64,000 nucleotides of DNA from Desulfuromonadaceae bacterium. GTDB lineage: Bacteria; Desulfobacterota; Desulfuromonadia; Desulfuromonadales; SZUA-401. Positions 19,836 to 28,725 of this stretch are shown here, piece by piece. Both the position numbers and the translations under genes were made by a program. The notes under the pieces are model-generated. The model was not told the origin of the DNA. It did no database searches and saw only the letters and a list, made by a program, of their open reading frames with translations. The first letter of the stretch is position 1, and each line of letters begins with the position of its first letter. The stretch lies in assembly GCA_003246035.1 (NCBI GenBank), contig QKBP01000108.1, positions 31,871 through 95,870 on the forward strand, in the 5' to 3' direction.

Positions 19836-21935
19836 CTATCTGTAGAAACTGGCCCTCCGGGCGACAACCCCCTGCGGGGCGAAGCGCTCGCCACATTCGG
19901 CCGCCAGTCCCTCCAGGGTATCCGCAATCCGGTTCATCCCCTCTCGCTCTGCCCAGCGGCACAAGCCACCGCGGAACGGTGGGAAGCCGATACCGAAGAT
20001 CATCCCGGTGTCGATGTCTTCCGGTGAGCTGACCACCTGCTCCTCGAGACAGCGCGCTGCTTCATTGACCATCAGGTAGAGCATGCGCTGCAGTTCCTTT
20101 TCGCCAGGGTGATCGTTGCGCTTGAGGTCCAGCAGGGCGTCGATGGCCAGGTTCGGGCTCGGTTTGTGTTGAGCCTCGTAGGTGTAAAACCCTTTCCCCC
20201 CTTTTTTTCCAAGCAGGCCCTGCTCACAGGCGCGGCTCATCAGAAGACTCTCCGGAAGGTAGCTGAACGCCGAGCACAGGGTATGCCCGACCTCGGCAGC
20301 GACATCGATGCCGACCTCGTCAATCAGCCGGAAGGGGCCCATCGGAAGACCAAAGTCCCTTACCATGCGATCGAGGGTCAGCCAGTCGTAACCTTCCTGG
20401 GCAAGCAGGCCGGCCTCGTTGAGGTAGACCATTAAAAGACGGTTAACCAGGAACCCGGGGCGGTCTGCCACGACAATCGGCGTTTTGCCGAGCTTGTCGG
20501 CAAAGGCAAAGAGGGTGTCGAGAGTCTCCTTCGAGGTTTGGTCACCGCGAATTACCTCAACCAGCGGCATACGGGAAACAGGGTTGAAGAAATGGAGCCC
20601 GCCGACCTGTGCAGGGCGCTCGCCGACCGATTGCAGGCGCGTGACAGAGAGCGCCGAGGTGTTGGTCGCGAAGATCGCTTTCGCGCCGAGATGGGGTTCC
20701 AGCTCTTTCAGGACCTGCTGCTTCACTTCGAGCTTTTCGAGCACCGCTTCGATCGTTAGTTCAACACCGACAAACGGCTTGAAATCGCTACAGCCGGTCA
20801 CCAGGCTCATGGTTTTTTCGACGGCGTCTTCCCCCTTGCCCCGTTTGGCAAACTTTTCGGTAATCCCCTCGCGGATATGCGCCAGGCCCTTGTCGACGGC
20901 TTCGGCGTTGAGGTCCTTAAGAACCACAGGGATCCCCTTTTCCGCGATCAGCTGGGCGATGCCGCTCCCCATGACCCCCGCACCGAGGACGGCGGCCTTG
21001 GTCGGAAGGGAACCCTCTCCGGAACGGACCTGCTTGCGGTGGCGTTGCGAGAGATGGAAAATGTAAATCAGGTTCTTGCTGACGGGAGTTGTGATCAGTT
21101 CGCCCAGGGCCTGCGCCTCGATCTCCAGTCCCCGCTCGAGGCTCATGCTGAAGGTCTGCTTGATTACGTCGAGCGCCTTGAGCGGTGCCGGGTAGTGTCC
21201 GCCCGTGGTCTTCAAGGCCTTTTTACGTGCTGCGCTGAAGACGATCTTGCGCCCCAGCACGGTGTTCATCAGGGTGTTCAGGATACCCCCGGAGTGGCTG
21301 CGGCGTCGGGCGAGGATCGGACGCGGGTCCACGGCAACTGCCCGGGCCAGATCGAGCGCGGCGTCACGAAGCTTTTCGTTGCTGACGACCTGATCGACAA
21401 GACCGATGGCGTAGGCCTTTTTTGCCCGGAGGGTCTTGCCGGACAGGATCATGTCGAGCGCGTCGCGTAGAGGAACGAGCCGCGGAAGCCTCTGGGAGCC
21501 GCCGAAGCCGGGAAGGATGCCGAGGCGGGTCTCGGGTAGGGCGATTGCAAGGTTGTCGGCCGCAATGCGGAAATGGCAGGCCAGTGCCAGTTCCGTCCCC
21601 CCTCCCATGCAGTGGCCATGCAGTGCGGCAACTACCGGGACGTTGAGCTTTTCGAGTCGGGTAAAGATCTGCTGACCGTTCCGGGCCAATTCGGCACCGA
21701 CCTCAGGGTCGCTCACCCCCTCGATTTCGCTGATGTCTGCACCTGCAACAAATCCGGAGCTCTTGCTGCTGATCAGCACGACGGCGGTCAGGTCGTTCTG
21801 GGTCTCGAGTTGCGCGATGACGCTTTCGAGTTCCTGCATGAAGCTGGAGGTCAGGACGTTGACGCTGGCATTCGGATCGTCGAGGGTGACCACGGCCACG
21901 CCTTGAACCCGTTCAAGTGAAAGTGGTTGAGTCAT
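19836..21935 (-). CDS. fadJ: fatty-acid oxidation multifunctional protein (enoyl-CoA hydratase / 3-hydroxyacyl-CoA dehydrogenase)
   Basis: This 699-residue fusion catalyses two central beta-oxidation steps. The N-terminal crotonase domain (about 1-290) has AGADISEIEGV and HGHCMGGGTELALACHFRI, with the oxyanion GG and catalytic Glu of ALPETRLGILPGFGGSQRLPRL. The NAD-binding domain starts near residue 312 (AAVLGAGVMGSGIAQLIAEKG) and includes FATNTSALSVT and GLHFFNPVSRMPLVEVI. Two C-terminal dehydrogenase units follow. The minus-strand ATG at 21935 has a GAAAGGAT ribosome site. No thiolase (fadA/I) is adjacent, so FadJ versus FadB is not decided. Confidence 0.9.
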   Translation of the reverse strand: MTQPLSLERVQGVAVVTLDDPNASVNVLTSSFMQELESVIAQLETQNDLTAVVLISSKSSGFVAGADISEIEGVSDPEVGAELARNGQQIFTRLEKLNVPVVAALHGHCMGGGTELALACHFRIAADNLAIALPETRLGILPGFGGSQRLPRLVPLRDALDMILSGKTLRAKKAYAIGLVDQVVSNEKLRDAALDLARAVAVDPRPILARRRSHSGGILNTLMNTVLGRKIVFSAARKKALKTTGGHYPAPLKALDVIKQTFSMSLERGLEIEAQALGELITTPVSKNLIYIFHLSQRHRKQVRSGEGSLPTKAAVLGAGVMGSGIAQLIAEKGIPVVLKDLNAEAVDKGLAHIREGITEKFAKRGKGEDAVEKTMSLVTGCSDFKPFVGVELTIEAVLEKLEVKQQVLKELEPHLGAKAIFATNTSALSVTRLQSVGERPAQVGGLHFFNPVSRMPLVEVIRGDQTSKETLDTLFAFADKLGKTPIVVADRPGFLVNRLLMVYLNEAGLLAQEGYDWLTLDRMVRDFGLPMGPFRLIDEVGIDVAAEVGHTLCSAFSYLPESLLMSRACEQGLLGKKGGKGFYTYEAQHKPSPNLAIDALLDLKRNDHPGEKELQRMLYLMVNEAARCLEEQVVSSPEDIDTGMIFGIGFPPFRGGLCRWAEREGMNRIADTLEGLAAECGERFAPQGVVARRASFYR

Positions 21936-22177
21936 GCGGGATCCTTTCGGGAGGGGGTAGGCTGTCTTCGGAAATCTTAACAGATCGTTGTACGCTTCCA
22001 AGCATCATGCGTTCAGACTTCATTGAATATTGGGAAAGCCTGCGACTGGGATTGATCAAATGAAGATTAGCCGTTAACATGCGTAGATTGCATATGATGT
22101 ACGTCTGAACCGATGCGCGTATCTGCGCTCATCGGCGGGTACCAGCCCATAGACCCTTAGACCCCGAGGACGTTGCC

Positions 22178-24613
22178 ATGACCCAGAAGACACCTGACAA
22201 CTCCGTGTCTGTCGACGAACTGCGCTGGCATTGTGATCCTGCCCAATTCGAGTTTGCCTCGACATCGGAACTCCCTCCCCTCGAAAGTACCATCGGCCAG
22301 GACCGGGCGCTTACCGCCATCGAATTCGGTCTTGGGATGGCCCATGACGGCTTCAACATCTTCATTCTCGGGGAACCGGGGAGCGGCCGGGCCTCGACCA
22401 TCAAGAAGATTCTCAAGGCGCGCTCCGAAGGGGAGAGTGTCCCCGACGACTGGTGCTACGTGCACGATTTTGAACAGCCGGATCGACCGGTGGCCTTCAG
22501 CCTCCCTTCCGGGACCGGGCAGCATCTGCGTGACGATGTCGAGGAGTTGGTCACCCAGCTCGCCGAGGAGGTTCCGAAGCTGTTTGAAAGTAAGGAGTAC
22601 GAACAGCAGAAAGGGAAGATCACCAGCGACCACCAGGAGCGTAACAAGCAGTACTTTCAGGAACTGGAGTCGGAGGCGGACCGCCAGGGGTTCATTCTCC
22701 AGCGGACGGTCAGCGGTCTGGTGCTGGTCCCGGTCCGCGAAGGGCATCCTCTCTCCCAACAGGAGTACGAGGAGCTCTCCGAGGACGAGCGGGAGGAGAT
22801 CGACCGCAAGGGGAATCGGCTGCACGATAAGCTCAACGACGTGATGCGCGATGTCCGCGAGTCGGAAAAGGACATGCGCAAGGCTATCGAGGAGATGGAG
22901 CAGGCGATGCTGCTCTACACTCTCGGTCACCTGTTCGAGGAGCTCGAGGAGAAATACGACCCCTACGAGGCGGTGCTGCGTCATTTCGAAGCCTGCAAGA
23001 AGGACATCCTCGGGCGCATCGAGGAGCTTCGCCCCGGCACCCAGCAGGTCGCAATCGGAAACCTGCGCATCGGCGGTCAGCAGGAAATTTCCTTTGAGCG
23101 CTACCGGATCAACCTGTTCCTCGACAACGGCAAGGGACAGGGCGCCCCGGTCGTCTACGAGTCGAACCCGACCTACTTCAACCTCTTCGGCCGGGTGGAA
23201 CATGTCATCCAGATGGGGAATGCCACCACCAACTTCACCATGATCAAGCCCGGAGCCCTGCACAGAGCGAGTGGCGGCTATCTGATCCTCGATTGCCGCG
23301 AGGTGCTGATCAATCTGTTCACCTACGAGGCCCTCAAACGCTGTATCCGGCACGGTGAAATCCGTATCGAGGATATTACCGAGCAGTATCGCTTCTTTGC
23401 CACGGTCACCCTCAAACCCCAGGCGATCCCGCTTGACTGCAAGATCATCCTTATCGGTACGCCCCAGCTCTACTATCTGCTGTACCGCTACGACCCCGAC
23501 TTCCGTAAGTTTTTCAAGGTCAAGGCCGATTTCGACCGGATGATGGACAACACCTGGGAGAACATTCAGCAGTACGCGCTCTTCGTCGCCTCGAAGTGCA
23601 ACGAAGAGGGGCTGCTCCACTTCGACCCGGGGGGAGTCTCCCGGATCGTGGAGTTCTCCACCCGCCTGATCGAGGATAAAAAGCGCCTCTCCTCGCAGTT
23701 CCTCGAGATCGCCGACCTGATCCGCGAAGCGGGATATTTCGCCCAGCGTCACGATCGCGAGCTGGTGCGTTCCGAAGATGTCGAGCTCGCCATCGAGGCG
23801 CGTATCTACCGCTCCAACAAGGTCGAAGAGCGGATTCAGGAGATGATCGAAGAAGGGACCCTGCTGGTCGACAGTGATGGCGACGTGGTGGGCCAGGTGA
23901 ATGGACTGACGGTCTACCAGCTAGGGGATTTCAGCTTTGGACGCCCGGCCCGTGTCACGGTCAGGACCTTCCTCGGCAAGGCCGGGGTCATCAACATCGA
24001 GCGGGAGGCCAAGCTTTCCGGATCGATTCACGACAAGGGCATCCTGATCCTCACCGGATTCTTCGGCTCCCGCTTTGCCCAGGACCGTCCCTTGTCGTTC
24101 GCCGCCTCGGTCTGTTTCGAGCAGTCGTACGGCGGGGTCGATGGCGACAGCGCTTCTTCCACGGAGCTTTACGCCCTGCTCTCGTCCCTGTCCGGGCTGC
24201 CGATTCGCCAGGGGGTTGCCGTGACCGGCTCGGTCAACCAGCTCGGCCAGGTGCAGGCGATCGGCGGTGTCAACGAGAAGGTCGAGGGGTTCTATGCGGT
24301 CTGCAAGGCCCAGGGGCTGACCCACCGTCAGGGCGTGATCATCCCCCGCGCCAACGTCAAGAATCTGATGCTCAAGGACGAGGTGTGCGCGGCGGTCGAA
24401 CGTGGCGAGTTTCATGTCTGGGCCATCGAACATGTCGACGAGGGGATCGAGCTGCTCACAGGAGTCCCTGCCGGAGAACGGCAGGCGGACGGCAGCTGGC
24501 CACCGGAATCGGTCAACCTTCGGGTCGAGGAGCGCCTGCGGCAGCTGGCCGAGAGCGCGCGGCGTTTCGCCAAGGGGCGGGATAACGGTGACAACAACAG
24601 GGAGCCGGTATGA
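22178..24613 (+). CDS. Lon-like ATP-dependent protease (COG1067 type)
   Basis: The 811-residue protein has an N-terminal AAA-type region, a long charged helical insert (about residues 110-260), a second part of the ATPase, and a C-terminal Lon S16 protease domain. The catalytic serine is Ser658 in VDGDSASSTELYALLS and the lysine is Lys701 in IGGVNEKVEGFY. The expected Walker A near residue 65 reads GEPGSGRAS, with Arg where Lys is usual. It opens a five-gene run (ATGA overlap with the next gene) with membrane and signalling proteins. Its substrate is unknown. Confidence 0.88.
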   Translation: MTQKTPDNSVSVDELRWHCDPAQFEFASTSELPPLESTIGQDRALTAIEFGLGMAHDGFNIFILGEPGSGRASTIKKILKARSEGESVPDDWCYVHDFEQPDRPVAFSLPSGTGQHLRDDVEELVTQLAEEVPKLFESKEYEQQKGKITSDHQERNKQYFQELESEADRQGFILQRTVSGLVLVPVREGHPLSQQEYEELSEDEREEIDRKGNRLHDKLNDVMRDVRESEKDMRKAIEEMEQAMLLYTLGHLFEELEEKYDPYEAVLRHFEACKKDILGRIEELRPGTQQVAIGNLRIGGQQEISFERYRINLFLDNGKGQGAPVVYESNPTYFNLFGRVEHVIQMGNATTNFTMIKPGALHRASGGYLILDCREVLINLFTYEALKRCIRHGEIRIEDITEQYRFFATVTLKPQAIPLDCKIILIGTPQLYYLLYRYDPDFRKFFKVKADFDRMMDNTWENIQQYALFVASKCNEEGLLHFDPGGVSRIVEFSTRLIEDKKRLSSQFLEIADLIREAGYFAQRHDRELVRSEDVELAIEARIYRSNKVEERIQEMIEEGTLLVDSDGDVVGQVNGLTVYQLGDFSFGRPARVTVRTFLGKAGVINIEREAKLSGSIHDKGILILTGFFGSRFAQDRPLSFAASVCFEQSYGGVDGDSASSTELYALLSSLSGLPIRQGVAVTGSVNQLGQVQAIGGVNEKVEGFYAVCKAQGLTHRQGVIIPRANVKNLMLKDEVCAAVERGEFHVWAIEHVDEGIELLTGVPAGERQADGSWPPESVNLRVEERLRQLAESARRFAKGRDNGDNNREPV

Positions 24614-27600
24614 GGGCTCCCACGCGACTGATGCGCAGCCTGATGTTCCTGCTCGTGCTGTTCGCGGCGAGCTCTTCGACCTTGGCGGCCGCTCCCCCGG
24701 GTTCGCCGTCCGCTCTCGAGGAGTGGACGCCGTGGGTGCTGCATGGCCAGGAAGAGAAGCTCTGCCCGGAGCTGCACGGCGGCGGAGGAAAGCGCTGCAG
24801 CTGGCCCGGACGCCTCGACCTTGAGCTCGACGGTCGCGGGGGTCGCTTCACGCTCTCGGTCGAGATGTTTGCCCCCGGCTGGCTCTCCCTGCCCGGGGAT
24901 CGGAGTCAATGGCCGCAACAGACCCGGTCCGCCTCGGGGGAGCTGGCGGTACTCGACAGGCAGGGTGTCCCCCAGGTCTATCTCGCGGAAGGGAAGCACC
25001 GCCTAGACGGCCGTTTCTTCTGGGAGGGGATGCCCGACTGGCTAAGCGTACCAAACGATCTGGCCCTGATCGACCTCAAACGGAACGGTCGTCAGATCGC
25101 GCTCCCCGATCGGGATGAAAGTGGTCGTTTGTGGCTTCGCGAGCGTCTGGTCGAGGACAATGCGGAACAGCAGGAGACCCTCAAGGTTACGGTTTTCAGA
25201 CGTCTGATCGACGAGGTCCCGTTCCAGGTCGAGACCCGTGTGGAAGTACAGGTGTCCGGCCCGCCGCGCGAGGAGCTGCTGGGTGGGGGACTGCTCTCCG
25301 GTGCCATTCCGCTGGAGCTGAGCAGCCAGATCCCGGCCCGCCTGGAGTCGGACGGACGGCTGCGACTCCAGCTTCGTTCCGGAACCTGGTGGCTGACGCT
25401 GCACAGTCGCTTCATGCACCCCCCCGAGACCCTCGGCGTGACACTCGGCGAAGGACCGTGGGACTCCAGCGAGATCTGGGTCTTCGACGCCCGCCCGAGC
25501 CTGCGCCTGGTTGAATTGAAGGGGGCTCCAGTCGTCGATCCCCAGCAGACGAGGCTTCCTGAGGGGTGGCGGCAATTTCCAGCGTACCAGATGGAGCGGG
25601 AGACCCGACTGCAGTTCCAGGAAAAACGTCGTGGAGCGAGCGGACAGCTGACGGACCGACTCACCCTCGAGCGGACGCTTTGGCTCGATTTCGATGGTGA
25701 CGGCTACACCATTCAGGATCACGTCGGCGGAACCATGGGGGCAAGCTGGAGGCTCGATATGCCCCACCCCGGACAGCTCGGGCGCGTGGCCATCAACGGT
25801 GCCGACCAGTTCATCACCCGGGTCGAGGCCGACGGTCCGGCCGGCGTCGAGGTGCGTCGGGGCGAGATCGACCTGACGGCCGACAGTCGCTGGGAGGGGA
25901 GCCGCTCTCGCCTCAGTGCGGTCGGGTGGTCCCACGTCTTTCAGGAGGTTGCGGCGACCCTCAACCTCCCACCGGGGTGGCTGCTGGTCGATGTCTCCGG
26001 AGCCGATCGTGCTCCCGGGACCTGGCTGAAGCGCTGGACCCTGCTCGACCTGTTCCTGGTGCTGCTGGCCGCGATCGGAGCCTTTCGTCTCTGGGGGTGG
26101 CGCTGGGGGAGTGTTGCCCTGCTGGCGATCGGACTCTCCTGGCACGAACCGGGCGCACCGCGCTGGCTCTGGCTGCATCTGCTGGCCGCCGCCGCGCTGC
26201 TGAGGGTCCTCCCCAGGGGGAAGGCGCAGCTTTGGGTCGCCTGGTACCGGAGCCTGACGTTCCTGGTGCTCATTGCCGTCGCCGTGGTGTTCATGGTCGC
26301 GCAGGTGCGGGTCGGACTTTATCCTCAGCTGGCCCGCCCATGGCAGAGCGTCGAGCCGCTGCCGCGACCGGTCGCCGTGTCGCCGCAGGCCGAACCGGTC
26401 GAGAGAGCCGTGGAAGAAGCCCAGCAGGACGTCGTGACGCTCTCTCTGCCGAGCAAGCGAGCCGGAAAGACCGCGTCGTCCCTTGCTCCGGCGGTCCCTG
26501 TCGGCGACCCGAACCTGCAGTTGCAGACCGGCCCCGGCCTGCCGCAGTGGCAGTGGCACAGCGTCCGACTGAGTTGGAACGGCCCGGTCGCTCACGAACA
26601 GCAGCTGCGCCTGTTGCTGTTCCCACCGTGGTTTTCCCTCGTGCTGAACCTGTTGCGGGTCGTTTTGATCGGGCTTCTCCTGTGGCGGGTCCTCGATCTC
26701 GAGGAGCCCCGGGGGGGGTGGCGTGGCTGGCTTCGTCCCGGCAGTACGCTCCTTGCTGCGTTGTTGCTGGGATGCCTGTTGATGCCGACGGCGTCCGCGC
26801 GGGCGGAGTACCCGTCCGAGGCGTTGCTCAACCAGCTCCAGCAGCGTCTATTGGAGCCGCCTCCCTGCGGCGAGAACTGTGTCAGTGTCGCCCGGATGCA
26901 CCTCGAGGCCGATACCCGCCAGCTGGCGTTGCGTTTACTGGTCGAGGCCCAAGCCCCGACGGCGATCCCCTTGCCTGGTCAGGTCGGTCACTGGGAGGCC
27001 GCGGAGGTTCTGCTCGATGGCCGTCAGGTCTCGGGGCTGCGTCGTGAAGGAGGGCACAGGCTGTTTCTGGTGATTCCGGAAGGGCGCCACCAGGTCCTGC
27101 TCCGCGCTCCGCTGGCGCATCGCAACAGGCTCCTGATCCCCTTGCCGCTCAAGCCGCATCAGGTCAGCTGGGATGTCGACGGCTGGGAACTCCAGGGAGT
27201 CGACAACCAGGGGCTCGCGGAAGATCAGCTCCAGTTGCAGCGCAGCGAACCACAGACCGAGGGCGAGTCCCGGAATCTCGAGCCGAGCCAGCTCCCGCCG
27301 TTTGTCCGCGTCGAACGGACGCTGCAGGTTGGCCTGAGCTGGCAGGTCGTGACCAACGTGACACGCCTGTCGTCCTTTGAACAGCCGCTCTCCCTTGAGC
27401 TCCCCCTGCTCGCCGGGGAATCGCCGATCGAGGACTTGCCGCGCGGCGAAGAGGGGAGGGTGCGTGTGGTCCTCCCCCCGGGGGTGGCATCCCGAAGCTT
27501 TATCTCCATCCTCGAGGAGCAGCCTCAAATTACCCTCGCGGCAACGATGGAACATAACCGGGTGGAGGTCTGGCGGCTCGATCTCGCCCCGTTGTGGCAT

Positions 27601-28695
27601 GCCGAATTCGATGGGATCCCGGAAATTTATCCTGAGGATACCCGCCGGCAATATCTCCCCGAATGGCGCCCCTGGCCAGGCGAAAGGTTGATCCTGAAGC
27701 TTTCCCGTCCCCAGGGGGTGGCGGGTCAGACCCTGACGATCGATGCCGCGCGACTGCAGCTCTCGCCGGGCGGGCGCGCGACCGACGCCACCCTGACACT
27801 CGACGTGCGCAGCAGCCAGGGAGGGCAGCAGCGCCTGGCTCTCCCCGCCGAAGCAGAGCTCCTTGCCGTATCGCTGGATGGCCGAGAACAACCGGTGCGC
27901 CGCGAAGGCGAAACCCTCTTCGTGCCGATTCACCCCGGGAGACAGCAGGTCGACGTGACCCTGAGGCTCGCAAGCGGCATGGGTCCCTTGTGGCAGACCC
28001 CCGATATCGATCTCGGCGCCCGTTCGGTGAATAACCGCATCGACGTCAAGGTCCCTGGAGACCGCTGGGTGCTGTTTGCCGGCGGTCCGGATATGGGTCC
28101 GGCAGTGCTCTTCTGGGGGGTGGTGCTGATCGTGGTCGGGGCCGGGCTGGTGCTGGGTAGGATCCCGTTGACTCCGATTCGCAGCTGGGAGTGGATACTG
28201 CTCGGTCTGGGACTCAGCCAGGGGCACGTGGTCATGGCCCTGCTGGTTGCAGGGTGGCTGCTGGCGCTTGGCTGGCGTCGCCGCCTCGATGCCCAAACCC
28301 GCGCCGAACTGTTCAACCTTGCGCAGATCGGTCTGGTTCTGCTCACGCTGTTGGCCCTCGGGGCGCTTTGTTGGGCGGTTCAATTCGGGCTGCTCGGTTA
28401 CCCCGATATGCAGATCTCCGGCAACGGCTCCTCGAGCCAGCTGCTGCGCTGGTACCAGGATGTCGCTCCCGAGGCCTTCCCGCAGGCCTGGGTGGTCTCG
28501 CTGCCGATGTTTATCTACCGGCTTTTCATGCTGGCCTGGTCGCTTTGGCTCGCCTTCGCCCTGCTGAAGTGGCTGACCTGGGGGTGGCAGTCTTTCTCCA
28601 CGGCCGGGCTGTGGCGTCATGCTTTGCGTAAAGGGAAGTTCCGATTCCTTTCCGCGGAAGGCAAGGAAGTTGATCATGAACACCCGCGGGACTAG
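24610..28695 (+). CDS. very large membrane protein of unknown function, internally duplicated
   Basis: I do not recognise this 1361-residue protein. It begins with a signal peptide (LMFLLVLFAASSSTLAAA). It then has an exported beta-rich region, a cluster of TM helices (about 478-575 and 675-700), a second signal-peptide-like TM (LLAALLLGCLLMPTASARA, about 715-735), another exported beta-rich region, and a last TM cluster (about 1165-1345). The two halves match in order. Cys55 and Cys753 head the modules. EIWVFDARP at 288 pairs with EVWRLDLAP at 986, and LPEGWRQFP near 317 pairs with LPEWRPWP near 1017. The offset is about 698-700. It overlaps the protease gene by ATGA and lies 30 bases upstream of the receptor kinase. 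Confidence 0.85.
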   Translation: MRAPTRLMRSLMFLLVLFAASSSTLAAAPPGSPSALEEWTPWVLHGQEEKLCPELHGGGGKRCSWPGRLDLELDGRGGRFTLSVEMFAPGWLSLPGDRSQWPQQTRSASGELAVLDRQGVPQVYLAEGKHRLDGRFFWEGMPDWLSVPNDLALIDLKRNGRQIALPDRDESGRLWLRERLVEDNAEQQETLKVTVFRRLIDEVPFQVETRVEVQVSGPPREELLGGGLLSGAIPLELSSQIPARLESDGRLRLQLRSGTWWLTLHSRFMHPPETLGVTLGEGPWDSSEIWVFDARPSLRLVELKGAPVVDPQQTRLPEGWRQFPAYQMERETRLQFQEKRRGASGQLTDRLTLERTLWLDFDGDGYTIQDHVGGTMGASWRLDMPHPGQLGRVAINGADQFITRVEADGPAGVEVRRGEIDLTADSRWEGSRSRLSAVGWSHVFQEVAATLNLPPGWLLVDVSGADRAPGTWLKRWTLLDLFLVLLAAIGAFRLWGWRWGSVALLAIGLSWHEPGAPRWLWLHLLAAAALLRVLPRGKAQLWVAWYRSLTFLVLIAVAVVFMVAQVRVGLYPQLARPWQSVEPLPRPVAVSPQAEPVERAVEEAQQDVVTLSLPSKRAGKTASSLAPAVPVGDPNLQLQTGPGLPQWQWHSVRLSWNGPVAHEQQLRLLLFPPWFSLVLNLLRVVLIGLLLWRVLDLEEPRGGWRGWLRPGSTLLAALLLGCLLMPTASARAEYPSEALLNQLQQRLLEPPPCGENCVSVARMHLEADTRQLALRLLVEAQAPTAIPLPGQVGHWEAAEVLLDGRQVSGLRREGGHRLFLVIPEGRHQVLLRAPLAHRNRLLIPLPLKPHQVSWDVDGWELQGVDNQGLAEDQLQLQRSEPQTEGESRNLEPSQLPPFVRVERTLQVGLSWQVVTNVTRLSSFEQPLSLELPLLAGESPIEDLPRGEEGRVRVVLPPGVASRSFISILEEQPQITLAATMEHNRVEVWRLDLAPLWHAEFDGIPEIYPEDTRRQYLPEWRPWPGERLILKLSRPQGVAGQTLTIDAARLQLSPGGRATDATLTLDVRSSQGGQQRLALPAEAELLAVSLDGREQPVRREGETLFVPIHPGRQQVDVTLRLASGMGPLWQTPDIDLGARSVNNRIDVKVPGDRWVLFAGGPDMGPAVLFWGVVLIVVGAGLVLGRIPLTPIRSWEWILLGLGLSQGHVVMALLVAGWLLALGWRRRLDAQTRAELFNLAQIGLVLLTLLALGALCWAVQFGLLGYPDMQISGNGSSSQLLRWYQDVAPEAFPQAWVVSLPMFIYRLFMLAWSLWLAFALLKWLTWGWQSFSTAGLWRHALRKGKFRFLSAEGKEVDHEHPRD

Positions 28696-28725
28696 CCCCG
28701 TCGGGCAACGAATGACAGGAATGTG

